From NCBI GenBank assembly GCA_030748335.1, contig JASMMD010000005.1, forward strand, positions 1 through 54,175: DNA of 54,175 nt, given 5' to 3'. The stretch is from Candidatus Thalassarchaeum sp. GTDB lineage: Archaea > Thermoplasmatota > Poseidoniia > Poseidoniales > Thalassarchaeaceae. The notes beneath the pieces were generated by a model. The model was given only the letters and a program-made list of their open reading frames with translations, had not been told where the DNA came from and ran no database searches. Positions 9,543 to 18,492 of this stretch are shown here, one piece after another. The translations under genes and the position numbers were made by a program. How positions within the stretch are numbered: position 1 is the stretch's first letter; every line of letters starts with the position of its first letter.

Positions 9543-9562
9543 CTTGGCGAATGGGTGAGGGG

Positions 9563-12500
9563 ATGCATCTACTACGAATGGAACTGGAGAATTTCAAATC
9601 GTTCGGTGGCGAAGTTACCATCCCCCTCGAAGAGGGTTTCACAGCGATAACCGGACCAAATGGCTCAGGCAAGTCAAACACCTTAGACGCCCTGGAGTTC
9701 GTCCTCGGTCCGAAGTCTACCAAGTCCCTCAGGGCGGCCAACGTCACCCAGTTAATCTTCAACGGCGGCAAGCGAGGCAGGCCGGCCAAGCACATGTCAG
9801 CCAGTCTGGTCTTCGACAACACTCCTGAGGTCGACAGCCGGAGGAGGCTAAGGGTCGAGACCGACGAGGTGCGATTCACTAGAACGGTCAAGCTGGGCAG
9901 GAAGGGAGACCCGATCTCATCATACCGGATCAACGACGAACCCTCCTCGGCCACCGAGATGCGCAGGGTCCTAGCTGAGGCCGGTCTCCGGGCTGGTGGC
10001 TACAACATCGTGAAGCAGGGCGATGTTACTACGCTCGCCACGATGACCCCTCACAAGAGGAGAGGGGTCCTGGAGGAGGTCGCCGGGGTCACCGCCTACG
10101 ACGACGAGATCCGCAGGGCCGGCACCCAGCGCAAACACGTCGAGGCCAACATCGAGACCATCGACCTGTTCGAGGTCGAGCAGAAGAAGCGGCTCAAGGA
10201 CCTCGGCAAGGAACGCGAGCAGGCCCTCAAGTTCAAGCAACTCAAGGATGAGCTTGACATTGCTAGGGTATCGCTGCACCAGTCGAGGCACAGGAACCGC
10301 TCCGACGAGGTGCGGTTGTTGGGCGAGGAACGCTCGCGCTACCTAGAGGAAATTGACGGCATAGGAGGGAAGATCACCGATGGCAAGAAGGGAGTCTTGG
10401 CTCTTGACGAAGAACTGGTCAAGGTCGACTCCGACATCAACGAGATCACAAGCGGGGAGGCCCGAGGGCTGTTCGAGCAGATTCGCCAATACCAGATCGA
10501 CATCGAGACAGGCGGAGACAGGATTGGCGACCAGCGTAGCATCATCGAGGAGGCAGAAGAGGAGGCCGAGGTTTTCCGTACCGAGCTGCAGGGGGCACAA
10601 TCCGCCCACGAGGATGCGCAGGGCGCGCTCGACAGCGCCAGCCAAGCACTGGAGGAGGCGAAGGCGACACTCAAGAGCGCGTCAGCCGAGGAACTTGAAG
10701 CTAGGAACGCAATCGAGTCCGGCGACAAGGCAGGTAGGGACCTCAAGCGAACTCTGGGTCGGGCTTCCGAAGCCATGGACGAGGCACAAACCATTCACGC
10801 AGAGGCCAGCCTGAAGGCCGATCTTGCAGACCAGAAGGCCCAGATTGCCTCAAGCAAGCTGGCCGACTTGGAGGGGGAGTTCGAGGAGGCCACCATGGTC
10901 CGCGACGACCTCGAGCTGGTCGGCGAGGATCTGCAGGGAGACCAACCCGAGAAGGACCGCGGCTCGCTTGCCGAAGAACTGCGCAGGTTGCAGAAGCAGG
11001 AGGCGGAACTGGCCGGTGACAGAGACCGTTCGGAGCTCAGGGTCAGAGACGCCGAGAGAGAGTTGAACAAGGCCCGAGCCCGCCAAGAGGGCCGCTCTGG
11101 ATCACCTGGGTCTGCAGTTACCCTAGCAGCGCTCACCAAGCTCCGTCAGAGCGGTGACGTGAAGGGCATCCTCGGCTCGCTCGGCGAGCTCACAGCGCCG
11201 AAGGATCCATCTCACGAGGAAGCGCTCGCGAACGCCCTAGGGGCGGGACTGAGGAGCATCGTGGTCACCGACGACGACGTCGCAGCCAAGTGCATAGCAT
11301 GGCTCAGACAGAACGGAGGCGGTAGAGCCACCTTCCTGCCCCTCAGCAAATTGACCACCAGCCGCCCCGGGGGCCGCTCCCTGATAGTCACCAACAACCC
11401 GGGGGTCATCGGCTTCGCCCACGACTTGCTGGACTACGACTCAGAAATCGAGACCGCCGTGAGATACGCCGGGCGTAACACCCTCGTCGTGGAGACCATG
11501 GAAGTGGCCAGACGAAACATGGGTGGAGTACGACTCGTTACCCTAGACGGCTCCGTCATCGAGAGCTCGGGCGCCATGACCGGGGGCTCTAAAGCCACTT
11601 CAACTCGCAACGCCTTCGGAGGCGGCTCGGTTTCATCCAGCCTCGACAGACTGGAAGCAGCCGTTGAGGATGCAAATCTCCTCTACTCGACCGTCGAGGC
11701 CGCTCTCAGGGAACTGCGAGCCAACCAGCAGAGTCTACGCGACAGCATACACGGCCTCGACGGAGACGACCACTCGGTCAGACTGCGTAACTGGAAGGCA
11801 GACATCGAGCGAGCCCAGAAGAACGTTGACGAGGCCCGCAAGAAGGTCGTGGCCGCTACTCGGGAGTTCGAGCGCTGTGAGGAGGCGCAGGTTGCTGCTA
11901 GAGCCGCTGCCGACGAGGCCAGCGGAAATTTCGAGTCCGCAGCCGCCGTCAGAGCCGAAGCCGCTCAAGCCCTCCAGGACCACGCTCCAGACCATCTCTC
12001 GCAGAAGCTACGGGAGGCCGAGAGGCAAATGACCGAGGCAGAGCGCACTAAACTGGCTTCAGAATCGGCGATCTCCAGCAGCAACGAGCGCTTGCATATC
12101 CTATCCGGGCGAGTCGTGGAGATACAGAGGCAAATCGACAAGAAGCTCGAGGCCATATCGACCGCGGAGGCACGGATCTCCGAGTTGGAGAAGGCGATTG
12201 CAGAGGCCAACGACAACCTCGAGGACCTCAGGGTCCAAGCCTCCCAGTTCGACGAGGAGCAGCAAGCCCTCAAGGAACGGAGGGACGAGATTGTCGACGA
12301 GAGGGCAAGCCTGAAAGCCTCGGTCGAGACTATGTCGCAGAAGAGGGAAACCCTAGCGGCTCGCATAGAGGACCTGAATATACAAATCCAGCAGAAGCGC
12401 GAGGCTGTCGACGAGATTGCAGCCGAGTTGGAGGAAGCGGGAATCTCGATTCCGACAGCCGAGGCGCAGCTGCCGACCGTGGCCGAGGCGGAGAAGAGCG

Positions 12501-13480
12501 TGCAGGGGCTCGAGCGCCGCCTCGGTCATCTCGGCAATGTGAACATGCTAGCCATAGAGCAGTACGACAGCACAGCCGAGCGCATCGACGGGCTGGTCGA
12601 GGACGGCAAGCTATTGCGTAGCCGGCGTGAGCAGTTAGTTTCGCTGGTGGATCAGTTGGAGACTGAGCGCAAGACTAGGCTGATGACTGTGTTCGATCAC
12701 GTCAACAAGAACTTCTCGAGGGTCTACGAGATACTGCAGCCGGGCGGAAGCGGTAAACTGCGCATGGAGAACCTTAGGAATCCCTTCGATGGGGGCTTGG
12801 AAATGGACTGCGTACCTCCGGGCAAGAGCAAGAACACCCGCCGAAACCAGCTTTCTGGCGGCGAGAAGTCGATGGCCGCGCTGGCCCTGATATTCTCGAT
12901 TCAAGATTACGAGCCGAGCCCGTTCTACTATCTCGACGAAGTCGACCAGAACCTCGACCCATTCAACGCCGAGCGCATTGCCACTCTATGCAGAATACGC
13001 AGCCAACAAGCACAGTTCCTCATGGTGACCCTGCGCAAGATCAGTCTGACCCTAGCTGACCACCACGTTGGTGTCACCCACGCTGGTGATGGCCGCAGCC
13101 GACTCATCACTGACTTCGATAGGGTGGCCGCCATTGAGATGGGCGAGAAGTTCGAGGCCGAGCGGAAGGCCCAGACTCAGATCAAGGCAGATCGACAGGC
13201 TATGCCCGAATTGCCTGAACCCGAGGACATGCCGAGGACTCCCGATCCTCTGGGAACTCCGAAGAGCTTGGGTGGGCTAGCCGAGCGAGCCGGGGCGGAA
13301 ATCGAAGCCAGTGAGACGGAAGACAGGGTTGAGGCAGAAGGAGGAACCATCGAGTCATTGCGCGATCGCACCGAGGACTGGACCGAGGACATGGGCGAGC
13401 GCGAGGAGGTCGAGCAGGTCCTCGTAGAATCGGAGGAAGACGAGGTCGACTCCGAGGCTGAACAGAAGGAGGCTGAATAA
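9563..13480 (+). CDS. smc: Chromosome segregation ATPase SMC
   Basis: SMC, with ScpA and ScpB, forms the condensin-like complex that organises the chromosome. The 1305-residue protein has the head Walker A GPNGSGKSNTLDAL (about residue 31), a first coiled-coil arm (about 170-500), a hinge (about 512-672, ending SSGAMTGGS), the second arm (about 690-1010), the ABC signature QLSGGEKSMAALAL (about 1097) and Walker B FYYLDEVDQNLD. After the head comes an acidic tail of roughly 100 residues, rich in Glu/Asp and unusual for SMC. ATG 9563 begins the canonical MHLLRMELENFKSFGGEV and has GAGG before it; the upstream in-frame extension is rejected. The stop and the scpA start overlap as TAATG. Confidence 0.97.
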   Translation: MHLLRMELENFKSFGGEVTIPLEEGFTAITGPNGSGKSNTLDALEFVLGPKSTKSLRAANVTQLIFNGGKRGRPAKHMSASLVFDNTPEVDSRRRLRVETDEVRFTRTVKLGRKGDPISSYRINDEPSSATEMRRVLAEAGLRAGGYNIVKQGDVTTLATMTPHKRRGVLEEVAGVTAYDDEIRRAGTQRKHVEANIETIDLFEVEQKKRLKDLGKEREQALKFKQLKDELDIARVSLHQSRHRNRSDEVRLLGEERSRYLEEIDGIGGKITDGKKGVLALDEELVKVDSDINEITSGEARGLFEQIRQYQIDIETGGDRIGDQRSIIEEAEEEAEVFRTELQGAQSAHEDAQGALDSASQALEEAKATLKSASAEELEARNAIESGDKAGRDLKRTLGRASEAMDEAQTIHAEASLKADLADQKAQIASSKLADLEGEFEEATMVRDDLELVGEDLQGDQPEKDRGSLAEELRRLQKQEAELAGDRDRSELRVRDAERELNKARARQEGRSGSPGSAVTLAALTKLRQSGDVKGILGSLGELTAPKDPSHEEALANALGAGLRSIVVTDDDVAAKCIAWLRQNGGGRATFLPLSKLTTSRPGGRSLIVTNNPGVIGFAHDLLDYDSEIETAVRYAGRNTLVVETMEVARRNMGGVRLVTLDGSVIESSGAMTGGSKATSTRNAFGGGSVSSSLDRLEAAVEDANLLYSTVEAALRELRANQQSLRDSIHGLDGDDHSVRLRNWKADIERAQKNVDEARKKVVAATREFERCEEAQVAARAAADEASGNFESAAAVRAEAAQALQDHAPDHLSQKLREAERQMTEAERTKLASESAISSSNERLHILSGRVVEIQRQIDKKLEAISTAEARISELEKAIAEANDNLEDLRVQASQFDEEQQALKERRDEIVDERASLKASVETMSQKRETLAARIEDLNIQIQQKREAVDEIAAELEEAGISIPTAEAQLPTVAEAEKSVQGLERRLGHLGNVNMLAIEQYDSTAERIDGLVEDGKLLRSRREQLVSLVDQLETERKTRLMTVFDHVNKNFSRVYEILQPGGSGKLRMENLRNPFDGGLEMDCVPPGKSKNTRRNQLSGGEKSMAALALIFSIQDYEPSPFYYLDEVDQNLDPFNAERIATLCRIRSQQAQFLMVTLRKISLTLADHHVGVTHAGDGRSRLITDFDRVAAIEMGEKFEAERKAQTQIKADRQAMPELPEPEDMPRTPDPLGTPKSLGGLAERAGAEIEASETEDRVEAEGGTIESLRDRTEDWTEDMGEREEVEQVLVESEEDEVDSEAEQKEAE

Positions 13481-14487
13481 TGGCGGTGTTCGATGGTAAG
13501 GCACTGCGTGACGATATCGTGGAGACGATGCTCGGTGGCGAAACCGACCTCGAGACTAGCAGGTATCTCGACAGGCTCGTCGAGCTGGCCACCCTCGAGC
13601 AGGCTGAGCACCAGTTCCTCATCGACCCGTTCGACCGCTCGGTAGCTCTGGTACTACAGCTCTTCCAGTCCAGCGACCTAGATCCCTGGGACGTCGACCT
13701 CAGTTCCTTCCTCGTTATGTTCAACGAGAGGATAAAGGAGTCTGAGAACATCGACCTGCCGACTTGCGGCAGGCTGGTCAGGATGACCTGGTGCATCCTG
13801 CGAGGTCAAGCATCCACTTTGCTGGAGAGGCAGGAACGCGCCTTCGACTTCGAGGAGGAGGAAGTGTGGGAATTCGACGGCGGCTGGGAGTCAGAGTTCG
13901 ACGATGCCGACTACAACTTCTCCGTAGGAGTCATGTCCGGTGCTGCCGACGAGGCCCTACCGCAGATGTTCGAAGGCAGGATCCATCGTGACGAGAGTAG
14001 ACCAGTCACCCTCGGCGAACTTCTACTAGGACTCAAGGACGCCGGCAGACTCGCAGCCGAGCAGCGGCTGCGTGAGGAGATAGCTAAGGAGCGCCGTGAA
14101 GCCAACGCCCGTGCTAGGGAGAGATTCAGCGGCAGCCTCCATGTGGAAGACCTCGAGGGCGATCTGCAGCGAACTTGGGAATCTCTCAAGGCCCGCTCGA
14201 AGGGGGCCGGAAAGCCCATCGTTTTGCAGGACCTGGTGCACGACATCTCATCGAAGTCAATTGAGTCCGGCATCGACAAGGAGGAAGCAGAGGCCGAGGC
14301 GCAAGTCACAGCCTTGGTTTCCGCTCTTTTCCTGACCAACAGGGGCTACGTCGACCTGAAGCAGGAGAAGGGACGCAATGGAAAAATCACTCTCAAGGAC
14401 CTGTGGGCCAAGGAAGATGACTTCTCGGTACTCTCCCAGAAGCTCCACCCCAACACGATGACCATGGAGGTAGTCACGGATGTCTGA
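13480..14487 (+). CDS. scpA: Segregation and condensation protein ScpA (kleisin)
   Basis: ScpA is the kleisin that bridges the two SMC heads. The 335-residue protein carries the family block DPWDVDLSSFLVMFNERIKE (about residues 67-86), an acidic middle (FDFEEEEVWEFDGGWESEFD) and a C-terminal winged-helix region (DLVHDISSKSIESGI to ALFLTNRGYVDLKQ). It is longer than typical bacterial ScpA (about 250) because of the charged middle. Its start overlaps the smc stop by one base and its end overlaps scpB by 8 bases, so the three are surely one operon. Confidence 0.93.
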   Translation: MAVFDGKALRDDIVETMLGGETDLETSRYLDRLVELATLEQAEHQFLIDPFDRSVALVLQLFQSSDLDPWDVDLSSFLVMFNERIKESENIDLPTCGRLVRMTWCILRGQASTLLERQERAFDFEEEEVWEFDGGWESEFDDADYNFSVGVMSGAADEALPQMFEGRIHRDESRPVTLGELLLGLKDAGRLAAEQRLREEIAKERREANARARERFSGSLHVEDLEGDLQRTWESLKARSKGAGKPIVLQDLVHDISSKSIESGIDKEEAEAEAQVTALVSALFLTNRGYVDLKQEKGRNGKITLKDLWAKEDDFSVLSQKLHPNTMTMEVVTDV

Positions 14488-15103
14488 CCCTAGCCTTTCC
14501 ACGGTTCTCGAGGCGATACTCTTCGGAGCCGGCCGCTCGATGTCGGTCGAAGAGCTCTCCGAGCTCCTAGAGATGCCGCAGGGAAATGTCCAATCCGCCC
14601 TGCGCGATCTCCAGGCCACCATCCGTCGGCGCCGCGACTCTGCCCTCCAACTCACCGACGTTGCCGGCCGCTGGATCTTCGAGGTCCGGCCCAGTCTATC
14701 TCCACATCTGCCCGAGTCCTTCCGAGCCGATATCCCGCAGAGGCTTCTACCGGCTGCCGCACTGGTCGCATATCACCAGCCTATGGCCCAATCGCAGTTG
14801 GTTGACATGCTTGGTCAGAGGGCTTACGACCACGTGCGCGACCTCGCCAAGATGGGGCTAATCGACCGCAGGAGGGACGGCCTGACCCGCCGGCTGACGA
14901 CCACTCGGAGGTTCGCCGAGTACTTCGGATGCCCAGAAGTGGAGTATCGAAAGGTCAGAACCTGGTTCAGGGAGGAAGCCTCGAAAATGGGACTCACGAG
15001 CGCTCAGTTGGCGGCTTCCCTAGCTCCGGAGGAGCAACTCACCATCAACGAGTTCTCCGATGACTCCGAAACATCCGAAGAGCCCTTGGAAGCCGAGGAG
15101 TAG
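14480..15103 (+). CDS. scpB: Segregation and condensation protein ScpB
   Basis: ScpB is the KITE-type winged-helix dimer that binds ScpA in the SMC complex. The 207-residue protein opens with STVLEAILFGAGRSMSVEEL, typical for the first winged helix, continues with LPAAALVAYHQPMAQSQLVD and shows a second winged helix (VRDLAKMGLIDRRRDGLTR, then LTTTRRFAEYFG). The C-terminus is acidic. It starts inside scpA. The stop is one base from the convergent HMG-CoA reductase stop, and a perfect 6-bp inverted repeat (GGAGTA-GGT-TACTCC, 15097-15111) covers both stop codons. Confidence 0.92.
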   Translation: MSDPSLSTVLEAILFGAGRSMSVEELSELLEMPQGNVQSALRDLQATIRRRRDSALQLTDVAGRWIFEVRPSLSPHLPESFRADIPQRLLPAAALVAYHQPMAQSQLVDMLGQRAYDHVRDLAKMGLIDRRRDGLTRRLTTTRRFAEYFGCPEVEYRKVRTWFREEASKMGLTSAQLAASLAPEEQLTINEFSDDSETSEEPLEAEE

Positions 15104-15104
15104 G

Positions 15105-16484
15105 TTACTCCGCTCGCACCCTCTCAAGCTCCTCTTCGACTGCCCTCTGGGTGATTCTGCCGCCCCTCTCGCGCAGTCGGGATGCTACGATGTCCACCTC
15201 GGCCCCCTCAGCGCCTGCGGTCACGGCCATGTTCCTAACGTGCAGCTTCATGTGACCGGCTTGGATTCCCACTGTGGCCAGTGCCCTCAGGGCCCCTAGG
15301 TTCTGGGCCAGTCCTGCCGCTGCCATCACCTTGGCAAGGTCGTCGGCGGAAGTAATTCCGAGCAGGGCCACATTGGCCTGGGCCGCAGGGTGGACTCTCA
15401 CGGCCCCCCCAACGAGGCCCACGGCCATCGGCAGCTCGATCGATCCCACCAGATTACCACCATCATCCTTCTCCCAGTGCGTAAGTGAGCCGTAGACCCT
15501 CTCGTGGGCAGCGTAGCTGTGGGCACCTGATTCAACGGCCCGCCAGTCTTGTCCACATGCGATTGCTATGGGAGAAATTGCGTTCATGATACCCTTGTTG
15601 TGAGTGGTTGCGCGGAACGGGTCGGCCTTGGCGAAGTGATAGGCCTGCAGCACCCCGTCAATCACCTCGGAGCCCTGTGCAGCATCGCCCTTTTCGGACA
15701 TTTCCTCAGGAGTGAATACCGCACTCACCCTAGCGAGCCTGTGCACAGCCAGATTGCTGATTATTCGCAGTATCACGGTCCCACCAGTCAATCCCTCTAC
15801 CTTCGGCGCAATCGTCTCGGCCATGGTGTTGACAGCGTTCGCCCCCATGGCGTCCCTGCAGTCAACGAGGATGTGTACTATCACCATCGGCCCGGAGTCG
15901 GTTTCGATGATTCTGGCTTGGATGTCCCTGCAGCCACCGCCGAACTTGACTAGAATCGGGTCCACAGAGTTGCATGATTCCACTAATTCGGCACTATTCT
16001 GCAGAATTGAAGCTATAGCAGCTTCCGGGTCCTTGCAGCCCACCACCTGAATCTGCCCAATCATCACAGGATCGTCGTTGTCGGAAGTAAATCCCCCTTT
16101 GGAATGGCATCGCTTCGCCATGTTGCTGGCCGCAGCAACCACACTAGGCTCCTCAAGCACGAAGGGAATCAGGTAGTGATCACCATCGATGATGAAGTTG
16201 GTAGCGACCCCTATTGGAAGCGAGTAGGTCCCAATCACATTTTCTATCATCCTATCGGCCGAATCCTCCGAGAGCTCCCCTGAGGATGACCACGCCTCGA
16301 CCTGCTCGGGGGTGAGTTTGGCTATGTCAGCCAGCATCTCCCTCCGTTCTGAAACCGAGAGCTTGTAGAATCCCTCTAGCCGGCTGCTGTCGACTGGCAT
16401 CCGTATCGGTTGAAGCCCGGTGGAATTGGCTTCTAACTGTTTGCGAGTGGCTTCGATATTCCTCCGAATCCGGGCTAAGGTCAT
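15105..16484 (-). CDS. hmgA: Hydroxymethylglutaryl-CoA reductase, class II (bacterial type)
   Basis: This enzyme makes mevalonate for archaeal isoprenoid lipids. The 459-residue sequence tracks the class II enzyme of Pseudomonas mevalonii rather than the class I archaeal enzyme: RMIENVIGTYSLPIGVATNF (catalytic Glu), EEPSVVAAASNMAKR, GGGCRDIQAR, DCRDAMGANAVNTMAE, THNKGIMNAISPIAIACGQD, GSIELPMAVGLVGGA and the C-terminal QAGHMKLHVRNMA with the catalytic His. There is no membrane anchor. The direction used for NAD(H) or NADP(H) is not decidable here. The ATG appears leaderless: a TATA-like GAATTAAC (minus strand) is centred about 27 nt upstream inside the CGTTAA array. Class II HMGR is known from Archaeoglobus and Thermoplasmatales as a bacterial acquisition. 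Confidence 0.96.
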   Translation of the reverse strand: MTLARIRRNIEATRKQLEANSTGLQPIRMPVDSSRLEGFYKLSVSERREMLADIAKLTPEQVEAWSSSGELSEDSADRMIENVIGTYSLPIGVATNFIIDGDHYLIPFVLEEPSVVAAASNMAKRCHSKGGFTSDNDDPVMIGQIQVVGCKDPEAAIASILQNSAELVESCNSVDPILVKFGGGCRDIQARIIETDSGPMVIVHILVDCRDAMGANAVNTMAETIAPKVEGLTGGTVILRIISNLAVHRLARVSAVFTPEEMSEKGDAAQGSEVIDGVLQAYHFAKADPFRATTHNKGIMNAISPIAIACGQDWRAVESGAHSYAAHERVYGSLTHWEKDDGGNLVGSIELPMAVGLVGGAVRVHPAAQANVALLGITSADDLAKVMAAAGLAQNLGALRALATVGIQAGHMKLHVRNMAVTAGAEGAEVDIVASRLRERGGRITQRAVEEELERVRAE

Positions 16485-16504
16485 GCGGAGCGTTTAGGAA
16501 AACA

Positions 16505-16641
16505 CGTTAATTCGGCTATTAACGGGTCATTAACGCATCAATAAAGCGTTAGTGAAGCGTTAACGCCTAGGAATCACATTCGATTTACTGAGCGGAATCC
16601 CCCTGCCTAATGCACTTCGGAAATTCGCCAGAACGCGTTAA
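16505..16641. promoter_or_regulatory. Divergent promoter region with phased CGTTAA/TTAACG array
   Basis: The 221-nt gap between hmgA (-) and the AAA+ gene (+) is the most AT-rich part of the window. CGTTAA or its complement occurs at 16505, 16519, 16530, 16558, 16560 and 16636, with a CGTTAG at 16547. From 16518 to 16561 the sequence falls into four 11-bp units: ATTAACGGGTC, ATTAACGCATC, AATAAAGCGTT and AGTGAAGCGTT. GCGTTAACGC (16557-16566) is a perfect palindrome. An 11-bp period puts the sites on nearly one face of the helix, as for cooperative repressor binding. One hexamer overlaps the probable hmgA TATA box. Confidence 0.6.
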
Positions 16642-16705
16642 ATCGGCTTCTAGGAAGCGTGAGGATGCGTGAATATTAAGAATGATAGAAATCGCTGCTC
16701 GGGCA

Positions 16706-18484
16706 ATGATTGGAGAGGCAGTCTCGTTACTGGACCTACCTCCATTAAGGGGCAACCCATTCGACCACAGGCCGATTGACTCCACACGCGCTCAGGATCT
16801 AGTGGGACGCGATTCGCTGATGACCCGACTCAGGGAACACATCATCTCGGAATCCCCTAGGATGATACTCTTGGTAGGAGAGGGAGGCAGCGGTAGGACA
16901 TCCCTGGTGAACGCACTCTCCTCCCAGGTGAGCAAGAGGTTCGTCGGCAAGATATGGCCCCAAGACGAGACAGTAGTCTCGGTCATCAGCGAGGTCGCGG
17001 TCGGGTTAACTGGAAGCTTCGACGTTCCAGCCTCGACCGAGCAGATGTGCGAGAGGTTGATTGACACCCTCGAGCAAGGCACCGGACCACTCCCTCTGAT
17101 AGCCCTCGATTATCCGGATACGGTGCCGATGAATGACTTTCTGGCACGAATGTCACCTGTTTTGCAGAGTTTGAGAGCCTTGGTCATCGTGACATTGACG
17201 CCCGGACAGCTCGCCTCACTCGAAGAGGAGGTGCTTGAGGCGTTCGACCCCCCCGAGCACCTCGGGGGGCTGTCAGAGAGTCAGATACAGCGACTTGTGG
17301 ACAACCTCATGCGTAGGAAGGCGCGCGAGCGTTGGATACTCAAATCCGATCTGCTGTCTGCCATCCACGACAACACCGGGGGCAATCCACGGGCGGTCGT
17401 TCGCACATGCAGGAATCTAGTAGACGAGAGGAGGGGCGTCGGCTCGGAGGGGGCCCTTGAAAGGCTTGTTGGGTGGCAGAGGATTGTCGAAGAGGCGGAC
17501 GATGCAATCGAGGAAATCCCTAGGTCGAGAACGGAGCCGGAGCAGACCTCCGAGCCCGAGGTGGAGGATGACGAAGAGGACTGGGACACCGAGCCTGAGG
17601 ACCTATGGGGGGACGAACCGGAGCCCGTTGAAGAGCCCGAGGAGCTCGATTGGGACGAGGAGATTCCGGATCCAGAGGAGATTTGGGAAGACGAGCCCGA
17701 GCAGTCAGCCCCCGCCCCACAGCAAGGCCAGGAAACACTCGACTCCTTCGTCGTCGCGGAAGAGGTACCCGGGCCGGCGCCACAGCATCACCGGGTCGGA
17801 GGACTCAGTGGTCTGGCCGACAGATCGCAGAGAATCAGCGCGGCCCTGCCCGAGGGTCCTGACGAGACTCCAATCACCGTAGCTGAGAACCGACCGCAAC
17901 TCACGCCTGCACCAATTAGGCCACCCTCCAGCCCCGACCCCGAGTCAGCCTTCGTCACCGAGGCCAAGCCAGACACATCGGTCTCACCAACCGAGGACCA
18001 GCCTGTCATGGCCGCCGAGGGCGCCCTCTGGACCGTGGATCCCAGCCTCGGCTCATCTCTTCCCGAACTCGATGAAGGGGCTAAGGCCACGCCTGAACCA
18101 GTCTTCGACATCGAGCACTCCCCTCCTCCTCCGGCTCCGGAGCCCGAGCCTGTGTTCGAGGAGCCAGAGGCCGAACCCTCTCATCCCCTCCCACCACGTA
18201 TCCCAATTCCTCTAGGCCCCTCTTGGGACCCCGACGAGCCCCTAGACAGATCTAGGGCTGCAAACGTCTCTGAGACTGAGCGAGTAGTTCTGGCTGAGGC
18301 TAGGGAGCGTGAAGTATCGCCCTCCGATCCCGCCCTCCAGGCTGTCCTCGAGGTCGGCCGGACTAGGCTCTCCCAGATCTTCAACGGACTGCGTAAGGCC
18401 GGATTGCTCTCAGTCAGGAAGCAGGGTCGTACGAGGCTGTTCAAATTGAGCAGGGCAGCCTCGCTGGAGCTCGAGATGACCTAG
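16706..18484 (+). CDS. AAA+ ATPase-like protein with degenerate P-loop, acidic linker and winged helix
   Basis: Function unknown. The N-terminal half resembles Orc/ExeA-type AAA+ modules: NPFDHRPIDSTRAQDLVGRD (entry motif), a Walker A-like GEGGSGRTS, a Walker B-like LIALDYPD, and NTGGNPRAVVRTC (sensor 2-like GNPR). The conserved P-loop Lys is Arg (codon 16895-16897) and the Walker B Glu is missing, so ATP hydrolysis is doubtful. About residues 270-520 form a Pro/Glu/Asp-rich, probably disordered linker with repeated PEP and EEP runs. The end is a winged helix (VLEVGRTRLSQIFNGLRKAG, then LLSVRKQGRTRLFKLS) suited to DNA binding. ATG 16706 is preferred because TATA-like AATATTA (16672-16678) lies about 30 nt upstream; ATG 16682 in frame is the alternative. 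It could regulate its own phased promoter. Confidence 0.75.
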   Translation: MIGEAVSLLDLPPLRGNPFDHRPIDSTRAQDLVGRDSLMTRLREHIISESPRMILLVGEGGSGRTSLVNALSSQVSKRFVGKIWPQDETVVSVISEVAVGLTGSFDVPASTEQMCERLIDTLEQGTGPLPLIALDYPDTVPMNDFLARMSPVLQSLRALVIVTLTPGQLASLEEEVLEAFDPPEHLGGLSESQIQRLVDNLMRRKARERWILKSDLLSAIHDNTGGNPRAVVRTCRNLVDERRGVGSEGALERLVGWQRIVEEADDAIEEIPRSRTEPEQTSEPEVEDDEEDWDTEPEDLWGDEPEPVEEPEELDWDEEIPDPEEIWEDEPEQSAPAPQQGQETLDSFVVAEEVPGPAPQHHRVGGLSGLADRSQRISAALPEGPDETPITVAENRPQLTPAPIRPPSSPDPESAFVTEAKPDTSVSPTEDQPVMAAEGALWTVDPSLGSSLPELDEGAKATPEPVFDIEHSPPPPAPEPEPVFEEPEAEPSHPLPPRIPIPLGPSWDPDEPLDRSRAANVSETERVVLAEAREREVSPSDPALQAVLEVGRTRLSQIFNGLRKAGLLSVRKQGRTRLFKLSRAASLELEMT

Positions 18485-18492
18485 GTGCTGGG

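Noticed and set aside
9467-9562. 32-codon N-terminal extension of SMC
   Set aside because: The canonical SMC start (MHLLRMELENFKSF) begins at 9563 with a ribosome-binding site; the extension is Arg-rich and lies in the repeat-bearing leader.
16518-16566. CRISPR-like short repeat array
   Set aside because: Units are 11 bp with no spacers, and no cas gene is nearby; better read as protein-binding sites.
17500-18200. Low-complexity DNA repeat in the AAA+ gene
   Set aside because: The Pro/Glu-rich coding sequence gives repeated GAG/CCC codons, but no exact DNA repeat unit was found; it is a disordered linker.
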